DNA from: Actinoplanes regularis
GTDB lineage: Bacteria; Actinomycetota; Actinomycetes; Mycobacteriales; Micromonosporaceae
Direction of reading: 5' to 3'
Assembly (NCBI RefSeq): GCF_900188005.1
Contig: NZ_FZNR01000035.1
Coordinates: 1 to 64,000 of the forward strand
DNA length: 64,000 nucleotides
Made by a program: the position numbers and the translations under genes. Of this stretch, positions 17,188 to 25,151 are shown one piece after another. A model generated the notes under the pieces. It was given only the letters and a program-made list of their open reading frames with translations. It ran no database searches and had not been told where the DNA came from. Positions within the stretch are counted from its first letter, which is position 1. Every line of letters starts with the position of its first letter.

Positions 17188-19572
17188 GTGACACTGAGTA
17201 GGCGGAACTCGACATTGCTCTTGTTCGATCAGGTGTGCCAGGCGTCCACTCGGGATGGCAGGGGCGCGGTGCTGCTCATCAGCGGTCCGGTGGGTAGCGG
17301 CAAGACGGCCCTGTTGCAGGAGATGGCGGCATGTGCCGGACGCCGGGACGGCCGCGCTTTCGTGGTCACCGGCTCGGCACGCGAGCGTCTGCATCCGTAC
17401 GGCGTTCTCGCGCGTCTGATCCAGTCGATGTGCGTGGCCGGAATGGCGGATCCACTTCCCGGCGGCCTGGGCGCCGACGAGGACTTCTTCGAGATGATGC
17501 ACCGGGTGAGCGCCGCGTTCCGGGACTTCTCCGCCCGGTGTCCGGTCGTCGTCGGCGTCGACGACGTCCACTTCGTCGACGAGCCGTCGCTGCGGGCCCT
17601 CAGTTACCTCATCCGGCGGATCGAGACGACCGCCGCGGTCGTGGTCGTGAACGAGAGCACCTCGTATGAGCGCGACATGGTGGACTTGCGGGCCGAGTTG
17701 CTCCACCTGCCGTTCTGTCACCGGGTCCGGCTCGCCCCGCTGACCCGCGACGACATCGCCGAGCAACTGCACCAGCGCCTCGGCGCCGGATCCGGCGGCG
17801 CCTACGCGCGGTTCTGTGCCCAGGTCACCGGCGGGGTCCCGCTGCTGTTGCAGGGTCTGATCGACGATCTCGTCACGGCGCCCGGCCCGGTCGGTGGTGA
17901 GCCCGGCCCGAATTTCCGGCAGGCCGTGCTGCGCGGCCTCCACCGGTGCACGTCATCGACCGCCGAGGTCGCGCGGGCGATGGCGGTCCTCGGCGACTTC
18001 GCGGCCCCGGAACTGGTCGCCGAACTCGGCAGCGTTGACGTCGCCCTGGTCGGCGAGAGCATCCGGGACTTGCGGGAGATGGGCCTGCTCGAACGGAAGT
18101 CGTTCCGGCACCCGCACATCCGTGCCGCGGTGCTGGCCGGCATCCCCGGGCCGAGTCTGCCGGAGATACACAGCCGCGCCGCCGTGCTGCTGCATCAGAG
18201 CGGCGCGCCGGCGCACGCCGTGGCGGAGCAACTGATCGCCGCGCAGGACGGCGGCAAGGCGTCGTGGCGGGTCAGCATCCTCTGCGAGGCGGCCCGCGAG
18301 GCGCTGGCGTCCGGTGACGTGGACAGCGCGGTGCTCAGCCTGCGGCACGCCGTCAGCGCGAGTGCCGACGAGTCGCAGCGGGCCTACGCCGGCGTACATC
18401 TCGCGGAGGCGCTGTGGCACACCGATCCCAGCCGGGCGGCGCGCGGGCTCGACGAGCTCGGCAAGGACGCCCGGGCCGGCCTGATCACCGGCCCCGAAAC
18501 CCTGATCGCGGTCAACCAGCTGCTCTGGTGGGGTGAGTTCGCACAGGCCGATGAATTGCTGTGGCTCGTCGACGATGAGGACTACGGCGACTCCACCCTC
18601 GCGCACCTCTGGACCCTGTTCTGCCAGGTGGGCGGAGGCGCGGGACTGTGCGACGAGAGCCGCCCACCGGTCGACTCGCAGCTGGCGCAATCCGGTGCGA
18701 TGGCGGCGGCCGCCTACCTCAGCTCGGCGGCGAGCCTGATCTTCGACGGCGCGCCGACGGATCGGCCCGACCGGATGCTGCTGGGCCTCCGGGCCGGAGC
18801 GCCGCTGACGCCCGCCCTCTACGCCCTCGTCCTCCTGGTGCAGACCGGGCGGTTGGACGAGGTGGTCTCCTGGTGCGACCGGTTGCTGAAGGAGGAGTGG
18901 ATCCACCGGTCGCCGATGCGGCGGGTGATGATCAGGACGGTCGAGTCGGTGGCGCTGCTGAGGTCCGGCGACAGCAGCGGTGCTCTGCGCGGTATCCGGG
19001 AGGTGTTCGGCACCGTACCGCCGGCGGCGTGGGGCGTGGTGGTGGGCCTGCCCATGTCGGTCGCGGTTCGTGCCAGCACCGATCTGGGCGACACGCACGC
19101 GGCCCGGTCGTATCTCGCGGTTCCGGTGCCGCCCGCGATGTTCGACACCCCGTTCGCGGTGCCGTACCTGCTGGCCCTCGGCTGGTGCCACCTGGCCATG
19201 GGCCATCCGCAGAGCGCCCTGATGTACGCCCGGTCCTGCCTGGGGCTGACCGCGAAATGGGGCGTCGACGCCACCGGGATCGCGGCCGGGCCGCTCGGGC
19301 TGGAGATATCCCGGCCCCTGCCGCCGGCCGCGGAGCCGGTGGACTCCGATGAGGAGGCCCCCGGCTGGAACCGGCGGGAGCCGTCGCCCGCGGCCACTGA
19401 CGACAGCGCCGGACTCACGGACGCCGAACAACGGGTCGCCGCGCTCGCCGCGGCCGGCAGCACCAACCGCCAGATCGCCGAGCGTCTGTTCATCACTGTG
19501 AGTACCGTCGAGCAGCACCTCACCAAGGTCTATCGCAAGCTCAACGTGCGCAGCCGTTCCGGACTGCGGTGA
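17188..19572 (+). CDS. LAL-family LuxR transcriptional regulator
   Basis: GTG start after GGGGGAG. 794 residues with the LAL plan: AAA-type ATP-binding domain at the N-terminus (Walker A GPVGSGKT about residues 33-40; Walker B V-V-V-G-V-D-D-V-H about 122-130), a long helical middle section with TPR-like repeats, and a C-terminal LuxR helix-turn-helix (L-T-D-A-E-Q-R-V-A-A-L-A-A-A-G-S-T-N-R-Q-I-A-E-R, then T-V-E-Q-H-L-T-K-V-Y-R-K-L). The length is a little below the usual 900-1000. Dbv3 of A40926 and Tei16 of teicoplanin are regulators of this family beside a StrR-like partner. It probably controls or co-activates the cluster together with the upstream StrR-like protein. Confidence 0.95.
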   Translation: MTLSRRNSTLLLFDQVCQASTRDGRGAVLLISGPVGSGKTALLQEMAACAGRRDGRAFVVTGSARERLHPYGVLARLIQSMCVAGMADPLPGGLGADEDFFEMMHRVSAAFRDFSARCPVVVGVDDVHFVDEPSLRALSYLIRRIETTAAVVVVNESTSYERDMVDLRAELLHLPFCHRVRLAPLTRDDIAEQLHQRLGAGSGGAYARFCAQVTGGVPLLLQGLIDDLVTAPGPVGGEPGPNFRQAVLRGLHRCTSSTAEVARAMAVLGDFAAPELVAELGSVDVALVGESIRDLREMGLLERKSFRHPHIRAAVLAGIPGPSLPEIHSRAAVLLHQSGAPAHAVAEQLIAAQDGGKASWRVSILCEAAREALASGDVDSAVLSLRHAVSASADESQRAYAGVHLAEALWHTDPSRAARGLDELGKDARAGLITGPETLIAVNQLLWWGEFAQADELLWLVDDEDYGDSTLAHLWTLFCQVGGGAGLCDESRPPVDSQLAQSGAMAAAAYLSSAASLIFDGAPTDRPDRMLLGLRAGAPLTPALYALVLLVQTGRLDEVVSWCDRLLKEEWIHRSPMRRVMIRTVESVALLRSGDSSGALRGIREVFGTVPPAAWGVVVGLPMSVAVRASTDLGDTHAARSYLAVPVPPAMFDTPFAVPYLLALGWCHLAMGHPQSALMYARSCLGLTAKWGVDATGIAAGPLGLEISRPLPPAAEPVDSDEEAPGWNRREPSPAATDDSAGLTDAEQRVAALAAAGSTNRQIAERLFITVSTVEQHLTKVYRKLNVRSRSGLR

Positions 19573-19705
19573 GCCGGCTACTGATCCGCGCCCGATTTAT
19601 TCGAGATTCTTCCGCCTGGGCGGTTGGACAGTCGTTTGACGCTGATGAATTTTGAAACCTAACGTCTCGGTGTCAGGTCGCTCGGAATTCCTCGGAGGTT
19701 TCGAG

Positions 19706-20197
19706 ATGACTGCCCAGCCGGTCAAGAAACTGTTGTCGTCCAAGCGGCGCATGTGGGCCAGGACCTCAAGGAACGTGCCCGCCGTGACGCGGCGGGGCAC
19801 GCCGGCGTCCTCGTTCGGCGGCCGTGGCCGGCCCGGATGGCCACGGCTCACCGAGCGGTTCGGTTTCAGCAAACCGGTGATCGCCGGGGTCGACGGGTAC
19901 GCCCTCGGCGGCGGCTTCGAACTGACCCTCGCCCTGCGATCTGATCATCGCCTCCGACCGGTCGGAATTCGGGTTGCCGGAGGTCCGGCTGGGCCTGGTC
20001 CCGGCCGCCGGCGGAGTGTTCCTGCTGATCCGCCAACTGCCGCAGAAGGTGGCCATGAGCCATCCGCTGACCGGGCGGCGGATGGACGCCGGGACCGCCC
20101 ATTCGTACGGCCTGATCAACGCCGGCACAGCACCGACGCGGTCGAAGGGCCGCGGGCCTTCGCGGAGAAGCGCTCCCCGAACTGGTCCGGGACCTGA
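19706..20197 (+). pseudogene. dpgD: dpgD remnant: enoyl-CoA hydratase of 3,5-dihydroxyphenylglycine synthesis
   Basis: An intact start (ATG 19706 after CGGAGG) leads into only about a dozen residues before a jump to G-Q-D-L-K-E-R-A-R-R-D-A-A-G, the mid-protein DpgD segment. The reading then shifts frame to the S-S-F-G-G-R-G-R-x-G-x-P-R-L-T-E-R-F region and the A-L-G-G-G-F-E-L oxyanion motif. It shifts again near 19933 to D-L-I-I-A-S-D-R-S-E-F-G-L-P-E-V-R-L-G-L, and returns after about 20127 to the family C-terminus (E-G-P-R-A-F-A-E-K-R, N-W). About 75 N-terminal residues are gone and at least three frame changes exist, so no functional protein is made. DpgD acts with DpgA-C to make the DPA-CoA route to Dpg. 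A lone GTTGGACAG half-site (19623-19631) precedes it. Confidence 0.85.
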
Positions 20198-20235
20198 CCT
20201 TCAGGAGACTTCGGTTCGAATTGAGGAGTCGTCAG

Positions 20236-21594
20236 ATGACGTTCCAAGCACCCCCGGCATCGCTCGGTGGACATTCGCTGCTCGTGTTCCTGGTCGCGGT
20301 GGCGACCCTGCTGCTGGTCGCGCAGCTTCTCGCCCGCCTCGCGGAACGGGTTCACCTGCCGGCCATCGTGGGCGAACTGGCGACCGGCGTGATCCTGGGG
20401 CCCTCACTGCTGGCCCACATCGCGCCCGGGGTGACCGCTTGGATCTTCCCGCGTACTCCCGAGCAGATGCACCTGCTGGACGCGGTCGGCCAGATCGGCA
20501 TCCTGCTGCTGGTCGGCCTCACCGGAACCCACCTGGACGTCGCCATGGTCCGGCGGCGTAAGGCCACCGCCGCGCGGATCAGCCTGGGGGGCCTCCTCCT
20601 GCCGCTGGCTCTCGGCCTCGGCGTCGGCTATCTGCTCTCCGGTTGGCTCAGCGGTGACGTGGTGGACGACAGACTGGTCTTCGCCGGCTTCATGGGCGTC
20701 GCATTGTGCGTGACCGCGATCCCGGTGATCGCCAAAACCCTCTCCGACATGCGGCTGCTGCACCGTGACGTGGGCCAGCTGACCCTGGCGGCGGGCACGA
20801 TCGACGACGCGGTCGGCTGGTTCCTGCTCTCCGTGGTGTCGATGGCCGCGACCGCCGGGCTGAGCGGGGGCAACATCGCGAAGGCGGTCGCCTATCTGCT
20901 CGGCTTCGTCATCTTGGCCGTGCTCGTCGGCCGGCCGCTGGTCCGCCGCGTCATGCGGCTGGCCGACCGCAGCGAGGCGCCCGGATCCAGCATCGTGGCC
21001 GCCGTCGTCGTGGTCCTGGTGGGTGCGGTGATCACCCAGGCGCTCGGCATGGAACCGATCTTCGGCGCCTTCGTGGCCGGCATCCTGGTCGGCCTGCCCA
21101 AGGCGGCGAACCAGGCGAAGCTGGCGGCGCTGCGTACCGTCGTGCTCAGCGTGCTGGCGCCGCTCTTCCTGGCGACCGCGGGCCTGCGCATGGATCTGAC
21201 CGCGCTGGTCGACCCCAAGGTCGCGCTCGGTGCGGTGGTCGTTCTGTTCGTTGCGATCGTCGGCAAGTTCGCCGGGGTGTACGCCGGTGCCAGGCTGAGC
21301 CGGCTGAGCCGTTGGGAGGGCCTTGCGATCGGCGCAGGCATGAACTCCCGCGGCGTGGTCGAGGTGGTGGTGGCGCTCACCGGCCTACGGCTGGGCGTCC
21401 TGAGCACCGCGACGTTCACGATCGTCGTGCTGGTCGCCGTCGTCACGTCGGTGATGGCCCCGCCAGTGCTGCGCTTCTCCTGCGCACGCATCACCCAGAA
21501 CGAGGACGAACGGCTTCGCAAGATCGATCACGACACCTGGAGCGGTGTTTCCGTCGCCCGCGAGGCATCGTCGAGCGCGGGCGAGAAACCCTGA
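20236..21594 (+). CDS. CPA2-family Na+(K+)/H+ antiporter
   Basis: Start at ATG 20236 with GAGGAG 7 bp upstream (a TTG 15 bp earlier is less likely). 452 residues, 11-13 predicted hydrophobic segments across the whole length, with the KefB/NapA hallmarks P-A-I-V-G-E-L-A-T-G-V-I-L-G-P-S near residue 35 and the G-M-N-S-R-G-V-V-E-V-V-V region near 370. It is intact although flanked on both sides by decayed genes, only 38 bp after the dpgD remnant, with the hpgT remnant starting at its stop codon. Similar antiporters sit in several glycopeptide clusters (for example StaN in A47934), where they are presumed to help with export or ion balance. Its survival suggests selection independent of the lost pathway. 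Confidence 0.92.
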   Translation: MTFQAPPASLGGHSLLVFLVAVATLLLVAQLLARLAERVHLPAIVGELATGVILGPSLLAHIAPGVTAWIFPRTPEQMHLLDAVGQIGILLLVGLTGTHLDVAMVRRRKATAARISLGGLLLPLALGLGVGYLLSGWLSGDVVDDRLVFAGFMGVALCVTAIPVIAKTLSDMRLLHRDVGQLTLAAGTIDDAVGWFLLSVVSMAATAGLSGGNIAKAVAYLLGFVILAVLVGRPLVRRVMRLADRSEAPGSSIVAAVVVVLVGAVITQALGMEPIFGAFVAGILVGLPKAANQAKLAALRTVVLSVLAPLFLATAGLRMDLTALVDPKVALGAVVVLFVAIVGKFAGVYAGARLSRLSRWEGLAIGAGMNSRGVVEVVVALTGLRLGVLSTATFTIVVLVAVVTSVMAPPVLRFSCARITQNEDERLRKIDHDTWSGVSVAREASSSAGEKP

Positions 21595-21596
21595 CA

Positions 21597-22105
21597 ATCG
21601 CCGCCCGCTGGACGGTCTGGAGGCGGCGATCCGGGCCGAGCGGGCCGCCGCCCACGGGCGCTCTACCTGGTGCCCGACCACGCCAACCCGTCCGGCTCCA
21701 GGCTGTCGGTCCCGGACCCGGAGCGTCTGTTCGACCTGGCGGCGCTGACGGGCCTGCTGATCCTCGAGGACACCCCGTACCGCCTGGTCAGCCCGGGTGA
21801 GGCGGTGCCGACACCGAAGGCGCTGGACCGGCATCGTTCGGTGGTGCATCTCTGGTCGCACTCGAAAACGATCTTCCCGGGCACGCGGGTGGGCTTCGCC
21901 ATGGTGGACCAGACGACGGCCGGATACTACGGCGATGCGGCTCTCGGTCGGTTACCTGTCACCCGAGGAGATCGACGAGGGCATCACCCGGCTGGTGGCC
22001 TTCATCGACGCCGAGACCAGTCGCCATCGGGGCCGGCCGGCGACCTCCCGGCGGGGCGTCCGGCAGGCCGTCCGTGGGGCTGTCCAAGCAACGAATTACC
22101 CCTAG
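21597..22105 (+). pseudogene. hpgT: hpgT remnant: 4-hydroxyphenylglycine aminotransferase
   Basis: Directly after the antiporter stop, the sequence enters the middle of an HpgT-like PLP aminotransferase: D-G-L-E-A-A-I-R-A-E-R, then after a frameshift at about 21658, A-L-Y-L-V-P-D-H-A-N-P-S-G, L-I-L-E-D-T-P-Y-R-L and the PLP-lysine region S-H-S-K-T-I-F-P-G-T-R-V-G-F-A. Soon after, about 150 residues are missing. The C-terminal L-S-V-G-Y-L-S-P-E-E-I-D-E-G-I-T-R-L follows in another frame and ends at TAG 22105. The first 190 or so residues are absent. HpgT converts 4-hydroxyphenylglyoxylate to Hpg; this copy cannot. Confidence 0.85.
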
Positions 22106-22111
22106 TTGGAC
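22082..22111. promoter_or_regulatory. GTCCAA-N18-TTGGAC inverted pair, candidate StrR-type operator
   Basis: GTCCAA at 22082-22087 and TTGGAC at 22106-22111 are exact complements of each other with 18 bases between. The A40926 Dbv4 consensus I recall is GTCCAR-N17-TTGGAC. The element overlaps the end of the hpgT remnant and stops 1 bp before the hmaS remnant start, a sensible place for an operator of a former hmaS transcript. Confidence 0.5.
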
Positions 22112-22112
22112 G

Positions 22113-22583
22113 ATGGAGACCTATGACATTGAAATACGCACGATCGACCACCTGGAGGTATTCACCGAGGGCGCCGACGCGGCCGCCGCCCGGTTCTGCA
22201 CCGGATTCGGCTTCACCGCCCACGGCCGCGGGGGCCCGGATACCGGGCGGTGGTCGGGTTCGCCGTCGACGACGCCACCGCGGCGTTCACCGAGGCGGTC
22301 GGGCGCGGTGCCGCGCCGGGCTCCTGCGTGACGTGGACCACCTGGCCGTCTGCCTGCCGCCCGGGCAGCTGGACGACGCCGTCGACCGGCACTGCCGGGT
22401 GTCCGACTTTGAGCACGCCTTCGAGGAGCAGATCTTCGTCGGGCGGCAGGCGATGCTCTCCAAGGTGGTGCAGAGCCGATCCCGGGGCGTCACCTTCACC
22501 ATCATCGAGCCGGACCTCACCCACGACCCGGGGCAGATCGACACGTTCATCGCCGACCACGACGGTGCCGGCGTGGCCAACCC
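22113..22583 (+). pseudogene. hmaS: hmaS remnant: 4-hydroxymandelate synthase
   Basis: The N-terminus reads M-E-T-Y-D-I-E-I-R-T-I-D-H-L-E-V-F, matching the HmaS/HPPD first beta-alpha unit. About 45 residues are lost near 22235, after which F-A-V-D-D-A-T-A-A-F-T-E-A-V-G-R-G-A continues. Another deletion with frame change near 22320 leads to D-H-L-A-V-C-L-P-P-G-Q-L-D-D-A-V (holding the first iron-binding histidine), F-E-E-Q-I-F-V-G-R-Q-A-M-L-S-K-V-V-Q-S and I-I-E-P-D-L-T-H-D-P-G-Q-I-D. It stops at G-A-G-V, where a fragment of hmo on the opposite strand begins. The second histidine and the glutamate iron ligands are lost. HmaS makes 4-hydroxymandelate from 4-hydroxyphenylpyruvate. Confidence 0.87.
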
Positions 22584-22942
22584 CATGGCGTCGTGCAGCT
22601 CGGCGGTGAACACCGCCGTGCCTCGGCCTCGCCCCCGGCGGCCAGACCCTACATCAGCGGCCGCGTTCTCCCCGTCCGGGTGCAGCCGCCGTTGGTACGC
22701 CACCGGGGCGGCGGCCAGGAATGGTGCCACCGGCCGTCCCAGCAGCGTCGAGGCGGTGTCGCAGGAGGAGACGTCGCGCAGCACGCGAGGCACCACGAAA
22801 CACCCGGTCCAGCGCGGCCCGGTCGGCGTCCAGCGTGGTTTCCCGGCCGCTGCCCCCGGCGACGAAGTCCCACACCTCACGAGGCAGCACGGTGTCCGGC
22901 GTCGCCGACGCTGCCGGACTTCGGCGCGGTCGTGAAATCCAT
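22577..22942 (-). pseudogene. hmo: hmo remnant: 4-hydroxymandelate oxidase
   Basis: The start at 22942 follows GAGGAGG, but the frame is broken within 20 codons. The next frame gives T-V-L-P-R-E-V-W-D-F-V-A-G-G-S-G (the FMN-oxidase N-terminus of the Hmo/glycolate oxidase family). Another frame then gives V-V-P-R-V-L-R-D-V and F-L-A-A-A-P-V-A-Y-Q-R-R-L-H-P-D-G-E. The whole FMN-binding barrel after that is missing, and a few C-terminal residues (A-E-L-H-D-A-M-G-L-A) follow at about 22614-22577, where the gene meets the truncated hmaS. Roughly 90 of about 360 residues remain. Hmo oxidises 4-hydroxymandelate to the glyoxylate used by HpgT. Confidence 0.85.
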
Positions 22943-23075
22943 CCGGCCCTCCTCGGCTTCCGTCCCGGGTCGGGAGGCACGTGGCGGACTGTAGGCGCGA
23001 GCGGGCATGTTGGCGAACATCGGCTGGACATGGTGCGGTGTAACCGGAGCCGACGATCGAGGGCGGTGGTGTTCG

Positions 23076-24170
23076 ATGGTTCGCAGTCTGCTCGTGATCG
23101 GAACGGGCCTGGTGGGTACGTCGGTGGCGCTGGCGGCCCGGCGCGCCGGGGTCACCGTCTTCCTGGACGACATCGACGCTCACGCGGCCCGGCTGGCCGA
23201 GGCGCTCGGTGCGGGCCTGGCCGAGCCGCCCCGGCACCCGGTTGATCTCGCGCTGGTCGCGGTGCCGCCCGCACAGGTCGGCCCGGTGCTGCGGGACGCG
23301 CAGCAACAACGGGCGGCTCGCAGCTACACCGATGTGGCCGGGGTCAAGGGTGAACCGGAACGCGACGTGCTGCGGCTGGCCCCGGATCCCGCGGCGTACG
23401 TCGGTGGACACCCGATGGCCGGCCGGGAGCGATCCGGCCCGATGGCCGCCACCGCGGATCTGTTCCTCGGCAAGACCTGGGTACTCTGCCCGTCCGAGCG
23501 GACCGGCGCGGAGGCCTTGGCGAGCGCTACCGCGCTGGCCGAGATCTGCGGAGCGGTGCCGCTGCGGCTGGACAGCCGGGCGCACGACGGCCTCGTGGCG
23601 CTGACCTCGCACGTCCCACATCTGATGGCCAGCCTGACCGCGGCCCGCCTGCACGAGGGCCCGGCCGGCACGGAGCCGATGGCCGGGCAGGGCGTCCGGG
23701 ACGTCACCAGGATCGCGGCCGGTGAGCCGGGGCTGTGGACCGACATCGTCCGGTCCAACGCTCCGGCGATCGCGGCCGTGCTCCGTGCGGTGTGCGGTGA
23801 CCTCACCCGGTTGCTGGCCGCGGTCGAGGTCCTCGCCGGGCCCGGTGCGGGGGCGCGGGGCGAGGCCTTGCGTACGGTCACCGACCTGCTGGAACGAGGA
23901 GCGGCCGGTACGCTCCGGACCCGGCCGGCCGCGGCCCGTACCCCGCTCCGGGTGGTCCTGGACAGCACCCCCGGCGACCTGGGTCGGCTGTTGTGGACCG
24001 CGGCGCCGTACGGCGTGACCGCGGACCCGGCCGGGACCGAGTTCGACGACGACGGCCGCCTGGTGGTCCGGCTCGAGGTCCCCGACGCCGCCGCCACTGC
24101 CGTGGTGGCCGAGCTTGCGGCGGCCGGCTGGTCCGCCGACCGCTGCGCCCACTCCGCCACGGCACGCTGA
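23076..24170 (+). CDS. Prephenate dehydrogenase (TyrA family)
   Basis: Start at ATG 23076, preceded by a weak GAGGGCGG; 365 residues. Rossmann fold at the very N-terminus (G-T-G-L-V-G-T-S-V-A-L-A), the V-G-G-H-P-M-A-G-R-E-R-S-G-P prephenate-binding motif at about residue 108, and the helical dimerisation domain with A-H-D-G-L-V-A-L-T-S-H-V-P-H. A C-terminal extension (about residues 290-365) looks ACT-like. It converts prephenate to 4-hydroxyphenylpyruvate, the entry substrate for HmaS as well as tyrosine. Pathway-linked copies are standard in Hpg-forming clusters (pdh of balhimycin). Here it is the only intact gene of that branch and now probably raises tyrosine supply. Divergent from the hmo remnant with 133 bp between starts. 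Confidence 0.93.
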   Translation: MVRSLLVIGTGLVGTSVALAARRAGVTVFLDDIDAHAARLAEALGAGLAEPPRHPVDLALVAVPPAQVGPVLRDAQQQRAARSYTDVAGVKGEPERDVLRLAPDPAAYVGGHPMAGRERSGPMAATADLFLGKTWVLCPSERTGAEALASATALAEICGAVPLRLDSRAHDGLVALTSHVPHLMASLTAARLHEGPAGTEPMAGQGVRDVTRIAAGEPGLWTDIVRSNAPAIAAVLRAVCGDLTRLLAAVEVLAGPGAGARGEALRTVTDLLERGAAGTLRTRPAAARTPLRVVLDSTPGDLGRLLWTAAPYGVTADPAGTEFDDDGRLVVRLEVPDAAATAVVAELAAAGWSADRCAHSATAR

Positions 24171-24505
24171 CCAGCGGCTCGGGGACACGAGTAGCGTTCC
24201 TTTCGCATGATCGACTCCAGCCCCTCGTGAGCTCCGGAGACCCGGATCGCCGTTTGGGGGCGTCCGAATGGCTCGCGAACGTTCGTTACCGGCCAACTCG
24301 TCCACGCGCCGGAGCACCACCTGCGGCCAGTGCCGGGCTGACACCGGCAACGGCACTCGCCACCGCCAACCGTGCTCCAGAAGTCCACCCGTCACTCGTA
24401 TGGGTGGCTGGTGAGACATTCCGGCCGTCTGCGCCCTCAAACCAGGCAACCGATGTTCGCCTGCGGTCCATGGTCCTGGAGCGCATTCCACAGGAGGGGC
24501 CTCTC
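24171..24505. other. Non-coding gap after the prephenate dehydrogenase
   Basis: 335 bp without a credible gene. The short palindrome CGAACGTTCG occurs near 24277 and AGGAGGGG precedes ATG 24506. This is taken as the boundary between the peptide cluster and accessory DNA. Confidence 0.4.
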
Positions 24506-25102
24506 ATGAAGCCGATCCGTACCGTTGTCACCGTCCTGACCACCGTGGGGCTGGCTCTGGCGGCGTCCGTTGCTCCGGCGGCCGCAGCCGGGGAGACGAC
24601 CCGCACCGGGTCACTGACCGGGACCGTCCGCATCTACGACTTCTGCGGTCCCAATGTCTCAAAGCGCCTGGCCGGCACCTACGACTACGCCATGCCCGGC
24701 AAGCTGATCATCGGTAGTCCGATCACCGATGAGCCGAACAGGTTCCACCTGGCGTTCGCGACCAACGACCTTGCAGCGGTCGGGGCGGTGGGCCTCGACT
24801 CGGCGGTCCGGCTGAACGCGGGCAGCGGCCCGGTCACCCTGACCTACTGGCGGCTGACCACGAACGGCACCAGGTTCACCGGCGAGCTGACCGACCCGCA
24901 TCTCAACGAGGCCGCCGCGATCAACCTGTTCAACAACCAGCAGCCGCTCATTCCCTGTCGACCGGAGATGGGCCAACTACCGATGCCGCTGGCGCTGGCC
25001 GCCGGTTCCCGGATCTCCGGCACAGCGGACTCGTTCGACCTGAAGGCGGTCACCACCGACGGCATGACAGAACTCGGTCTGCACTTCACGGCCTCGTCGT
25101 AG
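24506..25102 (+). CDS. Secreted protein of unknown function
   Basis: Starts at ATG 24506 with AGGAGGGG upstream. A clear Sec signal peptide with A-S-V-A-P-A-A-A-A-G cleavage region lies at about residues 1-30. The mature part of about 168 residues is rich in Thr, Gly and alternating hydrophobics, suggesting a beta fold, with two cysteines (near positions 52 and 155) that could form a disulfide. No family was recognised. Expressed alone, between the prephenate dehydrogenase and a convergent regulator. Confidence 0.75.
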   Translation: MKPIRTVVTVLTTVGLALAASVAPAAAAGETTRTGSLTGTVRIYDFCGPNVSKRLAGTYDYAMPGKLIIGSPITDEPNRFHLAFATNDLAAVGAVGLDSAVRLNAGSGPVTLTYWRLTTNGTRFTGELTDPHLNEAAAINLFNNQQPLIPCRPEMGQLPMPLALAAGSRISGTADSFDLKAVTTDGMTELGLHFTASS

Positions 25103-25151
25103 TGGCCGGCCCAGACGATGCCTGCCCGACCGGCAGAGTCGTGCAGACGAT

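Noticed and set aside
22287..24491. A 734-codon minus-strand frame covering the prephenate dehydrogenase
   Set aside because: Most of it is antisense shadow of pdh. Only the part at about 22577-22810 is meaningful, as part of the hmo remnant.
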